In this document: positions 9,301 to 15,905 of the stretch, piece by piece
How positions within the stretch are numbered: position 1 is the first letter of the stretch
Layout: every line of letters begins with the position of its first letter
Assembly: GCF_008629655.1 (NCBI RefSeq)
Contig: NZ_VWSG01000001.1
Coordinates: forward strand, 248,001 to 312,000
Length of the DNA stretch: 64,000 bases
Direction: 5' to 3'
DNA from: Paenimyroides baculatum
Lineage (GTDB): Bacteria; Bacteroidota; Bacteroidia; Flavobacteriales; Flavobacteriaceae
Position numbers and translations under genes: made by a program
Notes under the pieces: generated by a model
Databases searched by the model: none
Seen by the model: only the letters and a program-made list of their open reading frames with translations
Told to the model about the DNA's origin: nothing

Positions 9301-9489
9301 ATTGGCATGCGATTGGGCTTGCCACCTTTCGGAATCATCGGAATTCCTATCACGGTAAACGGAACGAGTGATAAAATGGATATTAAGCTGGGTAAATACA
9401 AGAACGAAGATTTGGCAGAGGACGATGAAGATTACGATGCTTATAAAAAATCGATTGATACTTTACAGCAACCTGCTCAAAATCAATAA
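6355..9489 (+). CDS. AsmA-family large envelope protein
   Basis: This 1044-residue protein has an N-terminal membrane anchor (about residues 12-30, TGITLFVLIGLVLIAPQLF). A very long, repetitive beta-rich body follows, with an AsmA signature near the start (VNFTDLNVSFFTNFPNLSVS) and an AsmA-like C-terminal region (GSGDLILENIQFKGFKLF). Proteins of this class (AsmA, TamB, YhdP) are thought to form periplasm-spanning lipid-transfer bridges. The length fits such a bridge, but the transport role here is inference. The C-terminus is acidic (AEDDEDYDAY). A -7 promoter lies directly upstream, and the gene appears to be transcribed alone. Confidence 0.85.
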   Translation: MNTKIKKGLKYTGITLFVLIGLVLIAPQLFKPQIEKAVKDAAAEFVTTPVNFTDLNVSFFTNFPNLSVSLKDLSINAPKEFGNLKTVESNSVDLGIDLFSLFSDQIKFTKLYVNEGKFNVVTDSLGNFSFAIFKSSDEPSTDSSFSLALNKIHVKNTDVLYQDDQSKIKIQTKNTNISGNVQVTDKYINFETEADIKSLFFGLDKSILVDHKPLKGTINTKVNLDPVSVEFNKSELLLANLPLNVLGKVAVLEKGIDFNLDVKSNNASLENLFSLVPQEYQKWYDGMTFKGTSNIYLLLKGLMQDSVSNPDLNIKLDIANGSIAAKQFQNIPVENLHTKTELNLPQLNPDSLTVTIPDFAFNLGKGHAKGKALYKFPMFVDADLNANLNVTQLWQTLAISGMQLKGDVVLNGSAKGNYTTKSFKNKQGILITEITEIPKFNVQANWTNGYFKWSEMPLAIDYLTFDLNTENTSGNYKTTKVDLKNIDIKAADDYVKGRLKIDNLIDFNTDTDLKAFVNLSNVKNIFPIKEVDFGGQLTVDTKAKGRLDLDRNKIPVTTSIVKLKNGYLRYNSLPDLPLEKINLETHISSPRGSLNDLRVNVLPISFVLANEPFMVDANLFNFNNLTFDIGTKGKLNLGNLYKVFAIDGLSVSGQLETDVKLKGKGGADDPSSLNNRGFVLLKDIHIKSEFFPHDFVFTEGKFKFFRKQMKLENIKMNYAKQTFVLNGDLENYINYFLTPNATLKGKLAVTSQFIDVNSFMLPANPNASKTTSASNSGGSVVLVPDKIDFELTANAQKVKFNDLQLDNLSGVLKVFDQKLALHEAKFGLIDTQFLLNGTYQPINSKRALFGFDIDAQQFDIQKAYKQLALFREMAPAAESASGQVSLKYQLQGTLNQEMYPNMKSIKGSGDLILENIQFKGFKLFNAVASETKTDALRDANVKNVVVKTSIANNVMTIERTKFKVAGFRPRVEGQVTLDGKMNIGMRLGLPPFGIIGIPITVNGTSDKMDIKLGKYKNEDLAEDDEDYDAYKKSIDTLQQPAQNQ

Positions 9490-9543
9490 CTACTTAATCA
9501 ATAAAAAGAAAAGTTAAAATCAATTATCAGTAAAATAAATAAA

Positions 9544-9551
9544 TATCTTTG
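9544..9551 (+). promoter_or_regulatory. Bacteroidota -7 promoter element
   Basis: TATCTTTG matches TAnnTTTG. Because it overlaps an in-frame TTG at 9549, that upstream start can be excluded in favour of the ATG at 9573. Confidence 0.65.
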
Positions 9552-9572
9552 CAAATACTAAATAATCTAAAT

Positions 9573-10118
9573 ATGAAAACATTAAAAGGAATATCATTAT
9601 TATTTATGGCTGCTGCTTTTATGGTAAGCTGTAAACAAACTTCAAACGAGCAAAAAGAAGCGGTTACTACAGAAACTTCTGAAAAAGTAGCGTCTACAGA
9701 AGTTGCTGGAACTATGCAAAAAGCAACATTTCAGGTAGAAGGTATGTCTTGTGCCGTTGGTTGTGCAAAAGTTATTGAAGGAAAATTAGCGAAAATGGAC
9801 GGCATGAAAAGTGCTAAAGTTGATTTTGATACAAAGACGGCAACTGTAGAGTTTGACGATGCGAAACAAAACACCGACGCTATCAAGAAAATGGTAGAAG
9901 AAATTGCAAACGGAGCTTATAAAGTAGAAAATGTAAATGTTTCTAAAGAAATGGCAATGGTTTTCCAAGATGATAAAACAGACCAAAAGAAATGTTGTTC
10001 ATCTCACAAAGACGGTAAATCTTGCGGTGACAAAAAAGGTACTGAAAAGAAAAAAGACGGATGTTGCAGTAAAGACAAAAAAGATAAGAAAGCAACTACA
10101 AAACAGAATATAATCTAA
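9573..10118 (+). CDS. Heavy-metal-associated (HMA) domain lipoprotein with Cys-rich tail
   Basis: From the ATG at 9573 the protein has 181 residues. A lipoprotein signal ends at Cys20 (FMVSC). A Thr/Glu linker leads to an HMA fold at about 50-120, and a Lys/Cys-rich tail of about 45 residues contains five Cys (QKKCCSSH, GKSCGDK, DGCCSKD). The metal loop reads GMSCAVGCAK, so the two Cys are separated by three residues instead of the classical CxxC. It probably binds copper or another soft metal on the periplasmic side, but the metal is unknown. No exporter or regulator lies next to it. The start choice rests on the promoter covering the alternative start. Confidence 0.8.
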   Translation: MKTLKGISLLFMAAAFMVSCKQTSNEQKEAVTTETSEKVASTEVAGTMQKATFQVEGMSCAVGCAKVIEGKLAKMDGMKSAKVDFDTKTATVEFDDAKQNTDAIKKMVEEIANGAYKVENVNVSKEMAMVFQDDKTDQKKCCSSHKDGKSCGDKKGTEKKKDGCCSKDKKDKKATTKQNII

Positions 10119-10120
10119 AT

Positions 10121-10150
10121 AAAAAACTCTTGAGAAATCAAGAGTTTTTT
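10121..10150. terminator. Bidirectional terminator
   Basis: The stem AAAAAACTCTTGA/TCAAGAGTTTTTT closes on a GAAA loop. It lies between the HMA lipoprotein (+) and gldD (-), and touches the gldD stop codon. Confidence 0.85.
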
Positions 10151-10715
10151 ATTTGTTGGTCCATTCTAACGATTCCATTAAGGCTTTCATATCATCTTCG
10201 ATGTATTTTGTAGCAGGATAAATTGAATCAAAATTTGGTTTAGAGTAAAAGTATAACGTACCTACTACAAAGTTTTTGGTGCTGTCTGTAGCGTAAAACT
10301 GTACATTGGTTGCAGCATCACCAATTACCTTATAAAACATGCCGTACGTTCTTTTTTCAGGATGTTCAAAAATCGATTCTTGGATATCGTCTGCTTTTAT
10401 GGTATGGTTATACGTTAATTTTTGTGCGTCTTTCAACAATAAATTCAAGTTATTGTTAACCGGGCGGTAGTTCATATAAATACTCGCCTTCATCTTAGGA
10501 TAATCAATTTTAAACGAAAAATTTTCATCGGGTTTTACAACAGCCCATTTGTTTTTGTTGAATTTGAATTTTCCACTTGGATCAGTATAAGTTTCATACG
10601 CCGCTGTAGGATATTCTAAACTTAAATAACCGTCGGGTTTTGGGATTGCATCTTCTTTACAACTTGTTAAAGCCAGTGCAATTATAGCGGGAATTAAAAA
10701 TTTACTAGTTTTCAT
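10149..10715 (-). CDS. gldD: Gliding motility lipoprotein GldD
   Basis: This 188-residue protein has a lipoprotein signal (ALALTSC, Cys19). The GldD features PKPDGYLSLEYP, IDYPKMKASIYMNYRPV and KPNFDSIYPA are all present. GldD is required for gliding motility and supports the type IX secretion machinery in Bacteroidota. The protein sits in the envelope, although its exact biochemical role is not established. It overlaps the end of gldE by 11 bases, the usual coupled order, and ends at a shared terminator. Confidence 0.93.
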   Translation of the reverse strand: MKTSKFLIPAIIALALTSCKEDAIPKPDGYLSLEYPTAAYETYTDPSGKFKFNKNKWAVVKPDENFSFKIDYPKMKASIYMNYRPVNNNLNLLLKDAQKLTYNHTIKADDIQESIFEHPEKRTYGMFYKVIGDAATNVQFYATDSTKNFVVGTLYFYSKPNFDSIYPATKYIEDDMKALMESLEWTNK

Positions 10716-11985
10716 TAATGGTTACTTTAATTTTTTCTAATCTGCGTTTGTGAATGCTTACAACTTTAAAGCGGTAGTTTTCAAAAGTGATTACATCGTC
10801 GATTTTTGGAAAATCTTCAAACTGTTCCAGTAAAAACCCACCTAACGATTCGGCATCTTGTCTGCTTTCTTCAAACGGTTCTTCGTCAATATCTAAAATT
10901 CTGCAAAAATCAAGAATCGATACTTTTCCGTCAAAGATATAAACATTTGCATTTAGTTTCTGATACAATTTATCGTCTTCGTCTAATTCATCGGCAATTT
11001 CGCCTACAATTTCTTCAATAATATCTTCTAATGATATAATTCCCACGGTTTCGCCAAATTCATCAACAACGACCGCCAAATGGTTTTTGTCCGACTGAAA
11101 ATCTGTCAGTAAATCATCTAACTTTTTACTTTCGGGAATAAAATAAGGTTCGCGCAAAAGAGTTGTCCACTGAAAAACTTTTTTATCCAAAAACGGAATC
11201 AAGTCTTTAATGTACAAAATGCCCGTAATATTGTCGATACTTTCTTTATAAACCGGAATACGCGAATAGCCTTTTTCTATAATTTGAGGCAGAATTTCAT
11301 GAAATAATTCTTCATCACTTATCGCAAAAAGATCAATACGCGGAGTCATTACTTGTGTAACTTCGGTTGATCCAAAAGAGGCAATTCCTTCTAAAATTCG
11401 CTGCTCGTCCTCGTTTGCCGGGTTGTAATCGGTCATTTCCAAAGCCTGCGACAATTGTTCCATAGAAAACGAATCGTCTTTTTTGTCGATCTTTCCCATT
11501 ATAAATCTGTTGGCTTTTCTAAAAATCCAGGTTACAGGCGTTAAAACGGTGCAGAAAACATAAATAGGTGTAATTGTTTTTACAACCACTTTGTTTAACT
11601 GGCGCGAGCTGTAAATTCTTGGGTAAATTTCGCCAAATAATGCCAACGAAAAAGTGCCAATTAATACTACAATGATGATTCCCCAAAAACGTGTATAAAA
11701 GAAATGGTTGTAAATAACGAACAAACTCCACAAAAACAAAACCTTGAAAATGGTGTTGCTTAGATTAATGGTTACCTGAAGTTTTATGGGTTTATCGAGT
11801 AATTTTTGATACATTTTTGCTTTTTGCGGAAAAGATGCCAAAAGCTGCTCAAAACGATTTCTAGATGTTGAAAAGTACGCAACTTCTACTGCTGCAAACA
11901 ATGCAACAAAAAATAACGAAGCTACTAAACAAATGGTTGTGAAAGCTATAAAAAGTAATTGTAATGTGGCGGGGTCGGGATCCAA
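10705..11985 (-). CDS. gldE: Gliding motility-associated protein GldE (CNNM/CBS transporter-like)
   Basis: This 426-residue protein has an N-terminal DUF21/CNNM membrane domain with about four hydrophobic spans (residues about 5-165). Two CBS motifs follow at about 205-330 (VMTPRIDLFAI, then GILYIKDLIPF and VVVDEFGETVGIISLED), with a C-terminal CorC/HlyC domain (ESLGGFLLEQFEDFP). This is the layout of GldE, the partner of GldD. Homologues are proposed metal-ion transporters. It lies 19 bases after ssb and overlaps gldD, making an ssb-gldE-gldD transcription unit likely. Confidence 0.92.
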   Translation of the reverse strand: MDPDPATLQLLFIAFTTICLVASLFFVALFAAVEVAYFSTSRNRFEQLLASFPQKAKMYQKLLDKPIKLQVTINLSNTIFKVLFLWSLFVIYNHFFYTRFWGIIIVVLIGTFSLALFGEIYPRIYSSRQLNKVVVKTITPIYVFCTVLTPVTWIFRKANRFIMGKIDKKDDSFSMEQLSQALEMTDYNPANEDEQRILEGIASFGSTEVTQVMTPRIDLFAISDEELFHEILPQIIEKGYSRIPVYKESIDNITGILYIKDLIPFLDKKVFQWTTLLREPYFIPESKKLDDLLTDFQSDKNHLAVVVDEFGETVGIISLEDIIEEIVGEIADELDEDDKLYQKLNANVYIFDGKVSILDFCRILDIDEEPFEESRQDAESLGGFLLEQFEDFPKIDDVITFENYRFKVVSIHKRRLEKIKVTINEN

Positions 11986-12004
11986 AGGGGAAAAGTTTAA
12001 TTAA

Positions 12005-12454
12005 TTAAAATGGAATATCGTTTAGTTTGTCGTAATCAGAAATTTTAGGAACTTCAAAATTGTTCAATTTATCTTCTTCGGCATGTTTCATTGCCTTGGT
12101 TTTAGCATCAATTTCTTTTTTTACGTTCAGAAAAATAAACTCGGTAACCTGAATTTCGGTCGTGTGTTTTGTAGTACCGTCTTCGGTTTGCCAGTTGCGC
12201 GTACGAATTTTTCCTTCTACATAAATTTTATCACCCTTGCTTAAATATTTTTCGCACAATTCGGCAGCTTTGTTTCTAAAAACAAGATTATGCCATTCTG
12301 TAGAAGTAATTTTTTCGTTGGTAGTTTTATTAATGTAAACCTCGTTGGTAGCAATAGAGAAGCGCGCAATAGAATTACCGCCTTCAAAATAATGCATTTT
12401 TACATCGTCGCCCAAATGGCCAATTAAAGTTACTTTGTTTAAAGTTCCGTACAT
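12005..12454 (-). CDS. ssb: Single-stranded DNA-binding protein
   Basis: This 149-residue protein has an OB-fold at residues 1-110 (NKVTLIGHLGDDVKMHYFEG, EWHNLVFRNKAAELCEKYL, KIYVEGKIRTRNWQ). The short C-terminal tail ends in NDIPF, equivalent to the DDDIPF tip that recruits replication and repair partners. The tail is much shorter than in E. coli SSB. It sits between mutY and gldE, 28 bases after the mutY stop, as in other Flavobacteriaceae. Confidence 0.95.
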   Translation of the reverse strand: MYGTLNKVTLIGHLGDDVKMHYFEGGNSIARFSIATNEVYINKTTNEKITSTEWHNLVFRNKAAELCEKYLSKGDKIYVEGKIRTRNWQTEDGTTKHTTEIQVTEFIFLNVKKEIDAKTKAMKHAEEDKLNNFEVPKISDYDKLNDIPF

Positions 12455-12482
12455 AAAATGTGTTCGTTATCAATCAAAAATA

Positions 12483-13523
12483 CTAAATTTTTTCAAGCGT
12501 AAAAAAATCTTTTAGAAAATTCCATATAACAATCGGATACGCATATAAATGTAAATCTTGAATTGCCGATGTTTGTTGGTTTGAAGTAAAATCAGAAACA
12601 TTTATTTCATAAAAATTGATATGCAGTTGCTGGTGCGATAATTTGTGTTTGATGGTATTTGCAGTAACTTTTTTTATGCAGTTGTTTGGATAAAGGTTTG
12701 ATAAATACAGGAAAAATTCTTCTTCGTTGTCTGTTGAAGTTTCGATAAGGGGAAATTCGAACAACTGTTGCCAAATGTCTTTTTCTGTTCGTTGCTGAAT
12801 AACTATTTCGTTGTTTTTCCGTAAAATAAGATAATTCAAATACCTGTTTTTAACGCTGATCTTTTTGTTTTTTACGGGTAATTGTGCCACTTCGTTTTTC
12901 AGGAAAGCGAAACAGTTTTCGTTAAAAATACAGCTGCTACATTTTGGGTTTGCAGGTAAACAAACGGTTGCACCAAAATCCATAATGGCATGATTGAACA
13001 AATCGGGATGTTTTGTTGAGATCAGTTCGTTTGCCAGATTTTGAAAAACAGCTCGGGTTTTTGTTATAGCGATATCATCATAAATTCCAAAAAATCGAGC
13101 CAAAACTCTAAAAACATTTCCGTCAACAACTGCAACCGGTTCTTTATAAGCAAACGATGCTATTGCCGCCGCCGTGTATGGACCGATACCTTTTAGTTTG
13201 ATAATTTCAGCATACGATTTGGGAAAAACGCCATTGAGTTCGTTGTAAATGTATTGAGCCGTGAAATGTAAGTTTCGTGCGCGAGAATAATATCCCAAAC
13301 CCTGCCAAAGTTTTAAAACCGCATCTTCATCTGCCGTTGCCAGATCTTTTAATGTCGGGAATTTAGTTGTAAACGCCTCATAATACGGCAAGCCTTGTTC
13401 AATGCGTGTTTGTTGCAGAATAATTTCAGAAAGCCATATGTAGTAAGGGTTTGTGGTTGTTCGCCACGGTAAACTCCGCTTGTGTTTTTTATACCAATTA
13501 AGCAGTTGGTGGGTAAAATCCAT
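12483..13523 (-). CDS. mutY: A/G-specific adenine DNA glycosylase MutY
   Basis: From the ATG at 13523 the protein has 346 residues. It shows the HhH-GPD glycosylase core (SEIILQQTRIEQGLPYY with catalytic Glu, LKGIGPYTAAAIASFAY hairpin, VVDGNVFRVLARFF with catalytic Asp) and a [4Fe-4S] motif (CLPANPKCSSCIFNENC). A C-terminal NUDIX-like domain reads 8-oxoguanine. It removes adenine opposite 8-oxoG. An upstream TTG (13544) is excluded because a -7 promoter element covers it. This gene heads the leftward mutY-ssb-gldE-gldD group. Confidence 0.95.
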   Translation of the reverse strand: MDFTHQLLNWYKKHKRSLPWRTTTNPYYIWLSEIILQQTRIEQGLPYYEAFTTKFPTLKDLATADEDAVLKLWQGLGYYSRARNLHFTAQYIYNELNGVFPKSYAEIIKLKGIGPYTAAAIASFAYKEPVAVVDGNVFRVLARFFGIYDDIAITKTRAVFQNLANELISTKHPDLFNHAIMDFGATVCLPANPKCSSCIFNENCFAFLKNEVAQLPVKNKKISVKNRYLNYLILRKNNEIVIQQRTEKDIWQQLFEFPLIETSTDNEEEFFLYLSNLYPNNCIKKVTANTIKHKLSHQQLHINFYEINVSDFTSNQQTSAIQDLHLYAYPIVIWNFLKDFFTLEKI

Positions 13524-13541
13524 CAATACAATTTTAAGGTG

Positions 13542-13549
13542 CAAAGATA
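13542..13549 (-). promoter_or_regulatory. Bacteroidota -7 promoter of mutY
   Basis: Read on the minus strand this is TATCTTTG, 18 bases before the mutY ATG at 13523. It sets the start of the mutY-ssb-gldE-gldD transcript. Confidence 0.65.
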
Positions 13550-13601
13550 CACGATAAAAGTGTGGAAGATCAGCCTAAAAAAGGGTTTAATTTAAAATGA
13601 G

Positions 13602-13609
13602 TAACTTTG
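13602..13609 (+). promoter_or_regulatory. Bacteroidota -7 promoter of the GNAT gene
   Basis: TAACTTTG matches TAnnTTTG and lies 20 bases before the ATG at 13630. It overlaps an alternative upstream ATG (13597), arguing against that start. Confidence 0.6.
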
Positions 13610-13629
13610 TAATAGTAGAAATTAAAAAA

Positions 13630-14076
13630 ATGAATATGTTAGAAATCAAGACGTACAGTCAAGAAAACAAACCTGATCAAAATGAAAAAGAAACAATTTT
13701 AAACTTTCTATTTAAAAATTTAGAGCAATACGGCGATCCAAAACAGGATATCGAAAAGTGCATGAACTATGCCTTGAACGAAACACCTTCTTTCGGTGGA
13801 TTCATCGTAACCGCTTCGTTAGAAAACAACATTGCAGGTGCTGTGATTGTTAACGAAACCGGCATGAAAGACTACATTCCCGAGAATATTCTGGTTTATA
13901 TTGCAACCGATGCCAATCAACGCGGAAAAGGTATTGGTAAAGCACTAATGCAACATGCAATTGATAACGCCCAAGGAAACATTGCCCTACACGTAGAACC
14001 AGACAATCCTGCAATAAAACTTTACGAAAAGCTAGGTTTTACCAACAAGTATTTAGAAATGCGCTTAAACAAGTAA
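13630..14076 (+). CDS. GNAT family N-acetyltransferase
   Basis: From the ATG at 13630 the protein has 148 residues. The GNAT core is clear: a beta-4 strand (ILVYIATDANQ), the acetyl-CoA pyrophosphate loop (RGKGIGKALMQHAI, the Q/RxxGxG/A motif) and the C-terminal signature (PAIKLYEKLGFTNKYLEMRL). The substrate is not deducible. The next gene, an alanine-racemase-like enzyme, starts 5 bases after its stop, so the two are probably translated together and may act on related amino-acid substrates (inference). Confidence 0.85.
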   Translation: MNMLEIKTYSQENKPDQNEKETILNFLFKNLEQYGDPKQDIEKCMNYALNETPSFGGFIVTASLENNIAGAVIVNETGMKDYIPENILVYIATDANQRGKGIGKALMQHAIDNAQGNIALHVEPDNPAIKLYEKLGFTNKYLEMRLNK

Positions 14077-14081
14077 TTGTT

Positions 14082-15152
14082 ATGGCGATAATTACTTTAC
14101 ACAAAGAACGTTTACAATACAATTTTGAACGTTTAGATTATTTCTTTAAACTAAAAGAAATTCAATGGTCTGTGGTGACCAAAATACTCTGCGGAAACGA
14201 ACTTTTTTTGAAAGAAGTTTTAAGTTTAATGCCCAATCAGGTATGTGATTCACGCGTTAGCAATTTAAAAGCGATCAAAAAAATAAATCCCAAGGTTGAA
14301 ACCATTTACATTAAGCCAACTCCAAAACGGTCGGTTGCTTCGGTGGTAAAATATGCCGATATAAGCATGAATACTGATATTGAAACCATTAAACTGCTTT
14401 CGCACGAAGCCCAAAAGCAAAACAAAATCCATAAAATTATTATTATGATTGAATTGGGTGAGTTGCGAGAAGGTGTAATGCGTGATGATATTATATCATT
14501 TTACGATCAGGTTTTTCAGCTGAAAAATATCGAAGTAACGGGGATTGGAACCAATCTTTCTTGTTTGTATGGCGTGTTGCCAAGTACCGATAAATTAATT
14601 CAGCTTTCATTGTACAAACAGTTGATCGAGGCGAAGTTCAACAAAAAAATACCGTGTGTTTCTGGCGGATCTTCCGTAACAATTCCTTTGATCTTTCAAA
14701 ACAAACTTCCGGCTGGTGTAAATCATTTCAGGGTAGGGGAAACGCTTTATCAGGGAACCGATGTTTATAAAGATGCACCAAGTAATCTGCTAAAGCAGGA
14801 TATTTTTACTCTGAAAGCAGAAATTATTGAACTGATTGAAAAACCTAAAGTTCCCGAAGGTGATTTTGGAACTAATTTAGAAGGAAAATCATTTACTTTC
14901 GATCAAAAGGAAATCGGAAAAACATCGTTCCGTGCCATTTTAGATTTGGGTATTTTAGATGTAGATCAGGCAAATATCTTTCCTAAAGATGAAAATATAA
15001 AGTTTTTTGGCGCCAGTTCAGACATGATTATTGTTGATTTACAGGCTAACGACAAAAAATATAAAGTAGGCGATTATTTAGAATTTACTTTAAATTATAT
15101 GGGCGCTTTGCGGGCAATGAACTCGTCGTACATAGAAAAAGTGGTGGTTTAG
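14082..15152 (+). CDS. Alanine racemase-like PLP-dependent enzyme (alanine/ornithine racemase family)
   Basis: This 356-residue protein has an alanine racemase N-terminal TIM-barrel. The PLP lysine lies in WSVVTKILCGN and the phosphate/ring region in IGTNLSCLYGVLPSTDKL. Further motifs are VSGGSSVTIPLI and HFRVGETLYQGTDV. It belongs to the divergent YhfX/ornithine-racemase-like branch and lacks the canonical KANAYGHG motif, so the true substrate may not be alanine. It is coupled to the upstream GNAT gene. Together they sit between mutY and HU, two genes that are often adjacent in this family. Confidence 0.8.
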   Translation: MAIITLHKERLQYNFERLDYFFKLKEIQWSVVTKILCGNELFLKEVLSLMPNQVCDSRVSNLKAIKKINPKVETIYIKPTPKRSVASVVKYADISMNTDIETIKLLSHEAQKQNKIHKIIIMIELGELREGVMRDDIISFYDQVFQLKNIEVTGIGTNLSCLYGVLPSTDKLIQLSLYKQLIEAKFNKKIPCVSGGSSVTIPLIFQNKLPAGVNHFRVGETLYQGTDVYKDAPSNLLKQDIFTLKAEIIELIEKPKVPEGDFGTNLEGKSFTFDQKEIGKTSFRAILDLGILDVDQANIFPKDENIKFFGASSDMIIVDLQANDKKYKVGDYLEFTLNYMGALRAMNSSYIEKVVV

Positions 15153-15241
15153 CAGTTATAACAAACCAATGGTAATAAAGAATATTGGTTTATTTCATTA
15201 AAATTTAATGCATTGAACGGTAGATATTATAATTAAATTAA

Positions 15242-15249
15242 TATATTTG
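15242..15249 (+). promoter_or_regulatory. Bacteroidota -7 promoter of the HU gene
   Basis: TATATTTG matches TAnnTTTG and lies 42 bases before the HU ATG at 15292. A TTG at 15213 is a possible -33 but is somewhat far away. Confidence 0.55.
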
Positions 15250-15291
15250 CACACTCAAAAAACAGACAACAAATTAATTTATAAACAGATA

Positions 15292-15582
15292 ATGACTAAA
15301 GCAGACATTGTAGCTAAAATTTCAGAGAAATTAGGGCTTGAGAAAGGTGATGTGCAGGCAACTGTGGAATCTTTTATGGAGGAAGTAAAATCTTCTTTAG
15401 AAAGTGGAGATAACGTGTATTTAAGAGGTTTTGGTAGTTTTATTATTAAAACTAGAGCCGAAAAAACGGGAAGAAACATCTCTAAAAACACAACAATTAA
15501 AATTCCTGCTCACAACATTCCGGCTTTTAAACCAGCTAAAGTGTTCGTAGAAGGTGTTAAAACAAACACAGACGTAAAATAA
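15292..15582 (+). CDS. HU family DNA-binding protein
   Basis: From ATG 15292 it encodes 96 residues with the HU/IHF fold: MTKADIVAKISEKLGLEKG at the N-terminus, VYLRGFGSFIIKTRAEKTGR (the beta-arm entry) and IPAHNIPAFKPAKVF at the C-terminus. It is a nucleoid-associated dimer that bends DNA. An in-frame TTG at 15247 overlaps the promoter and is rejected as start. A 30-residue basic protein follows, 29 bases downstream. Confidence 0.95.
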   Translation: MTKADIVAKISEKLGLEKGDVQATVESFMEEVKSSLESGDNVYLRGFGSFIIKTRAEKTGRNISKNTTIKIPAHNIPAFKPAKVFVEGVKTNTDVK

Positions 15583-15611
15583 ATAATTACTAACTTAAAA
15601 ACTACAAGATT

Positions 15612-15704
15612 ATGCCAAGTGGTAAAAAAAGAAAAAGACATAAGGTAGCTACGCACAAACGTAAAAAAAGAGCGAGAGCTAACCGTCACAAGAAGAAAAA
15701 GTAG
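15612..15704 (+). CDS. 30-residue Lys/Arg/His-rich protein, possible small ribosomal or nucleoid protein
   Basis: This is a very short ORF of 31 codons. It starts MPSGKKRKRHKVATHKRKKR, ends NRHKKKK, and has almost no acidic or hydrophobic residues. It lies between HU and ribonuclease G, and its stop codon is embedded in a strong terminator. Conserved counterparts of this sequence type occur at the same place in Flavobacteriaceae (from memory, not searched here). The composition resembles tiny ribosomal proteins such as bTHX, and the Bacteroidota-specific bL38 is a candidate identity. I cannot confirm this. A nucleoid role next to HU is the alternative. Confidence 0.7.
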   Translation: MPSGKKRKRHKVATHKRKKRARANRHKKKK

Positions 15705-15722
15705 TTTTAAACTACTTTTTCT
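15696..15722 (+). terminator. Terminator overlapping the stop codon of the 30-residue protein
   Basis: The palindrome AAAAAGTAGTTT-T-AAACTACTTTTT gives a 12-pair potential stem ending in a T-run. The TAG stop codon lies inside the ascending arm. Confidence 0.75.
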
Positions 15723-15821
15723 TTTATTACAAATTAAAAAGTTCTTTGAAAAATCTTTTAAATTTTATTTTAAAAGAAAGGGTAATACCTGTTTAATGTT
15801 TAATCCATCTGTGCTTTTAAG

Positions 15822-15891
15822 TTATTAGTTTTGGGTTTTAAGTTTTAAGTTTTTGGACTTTCAACTTTTTACTTTCGACTTTCAACTGAAA
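15822..15891. repeat. Low-complexity direct repeats upstream of ribonuclease G
   Basis: The 200-base gap between the 30-residue gene and rng holds short tandem-like units. TTTTAAG appears repeatedly, followed by alternating ACTTTCAAC, TTTTTACTTTC and GACTTTCAACT. No ORF or clear promoter is recognisable inside them. Confidence 0.6.
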
Positions 15892-15905
15892 TAGTATGGA
15901 TAAAA

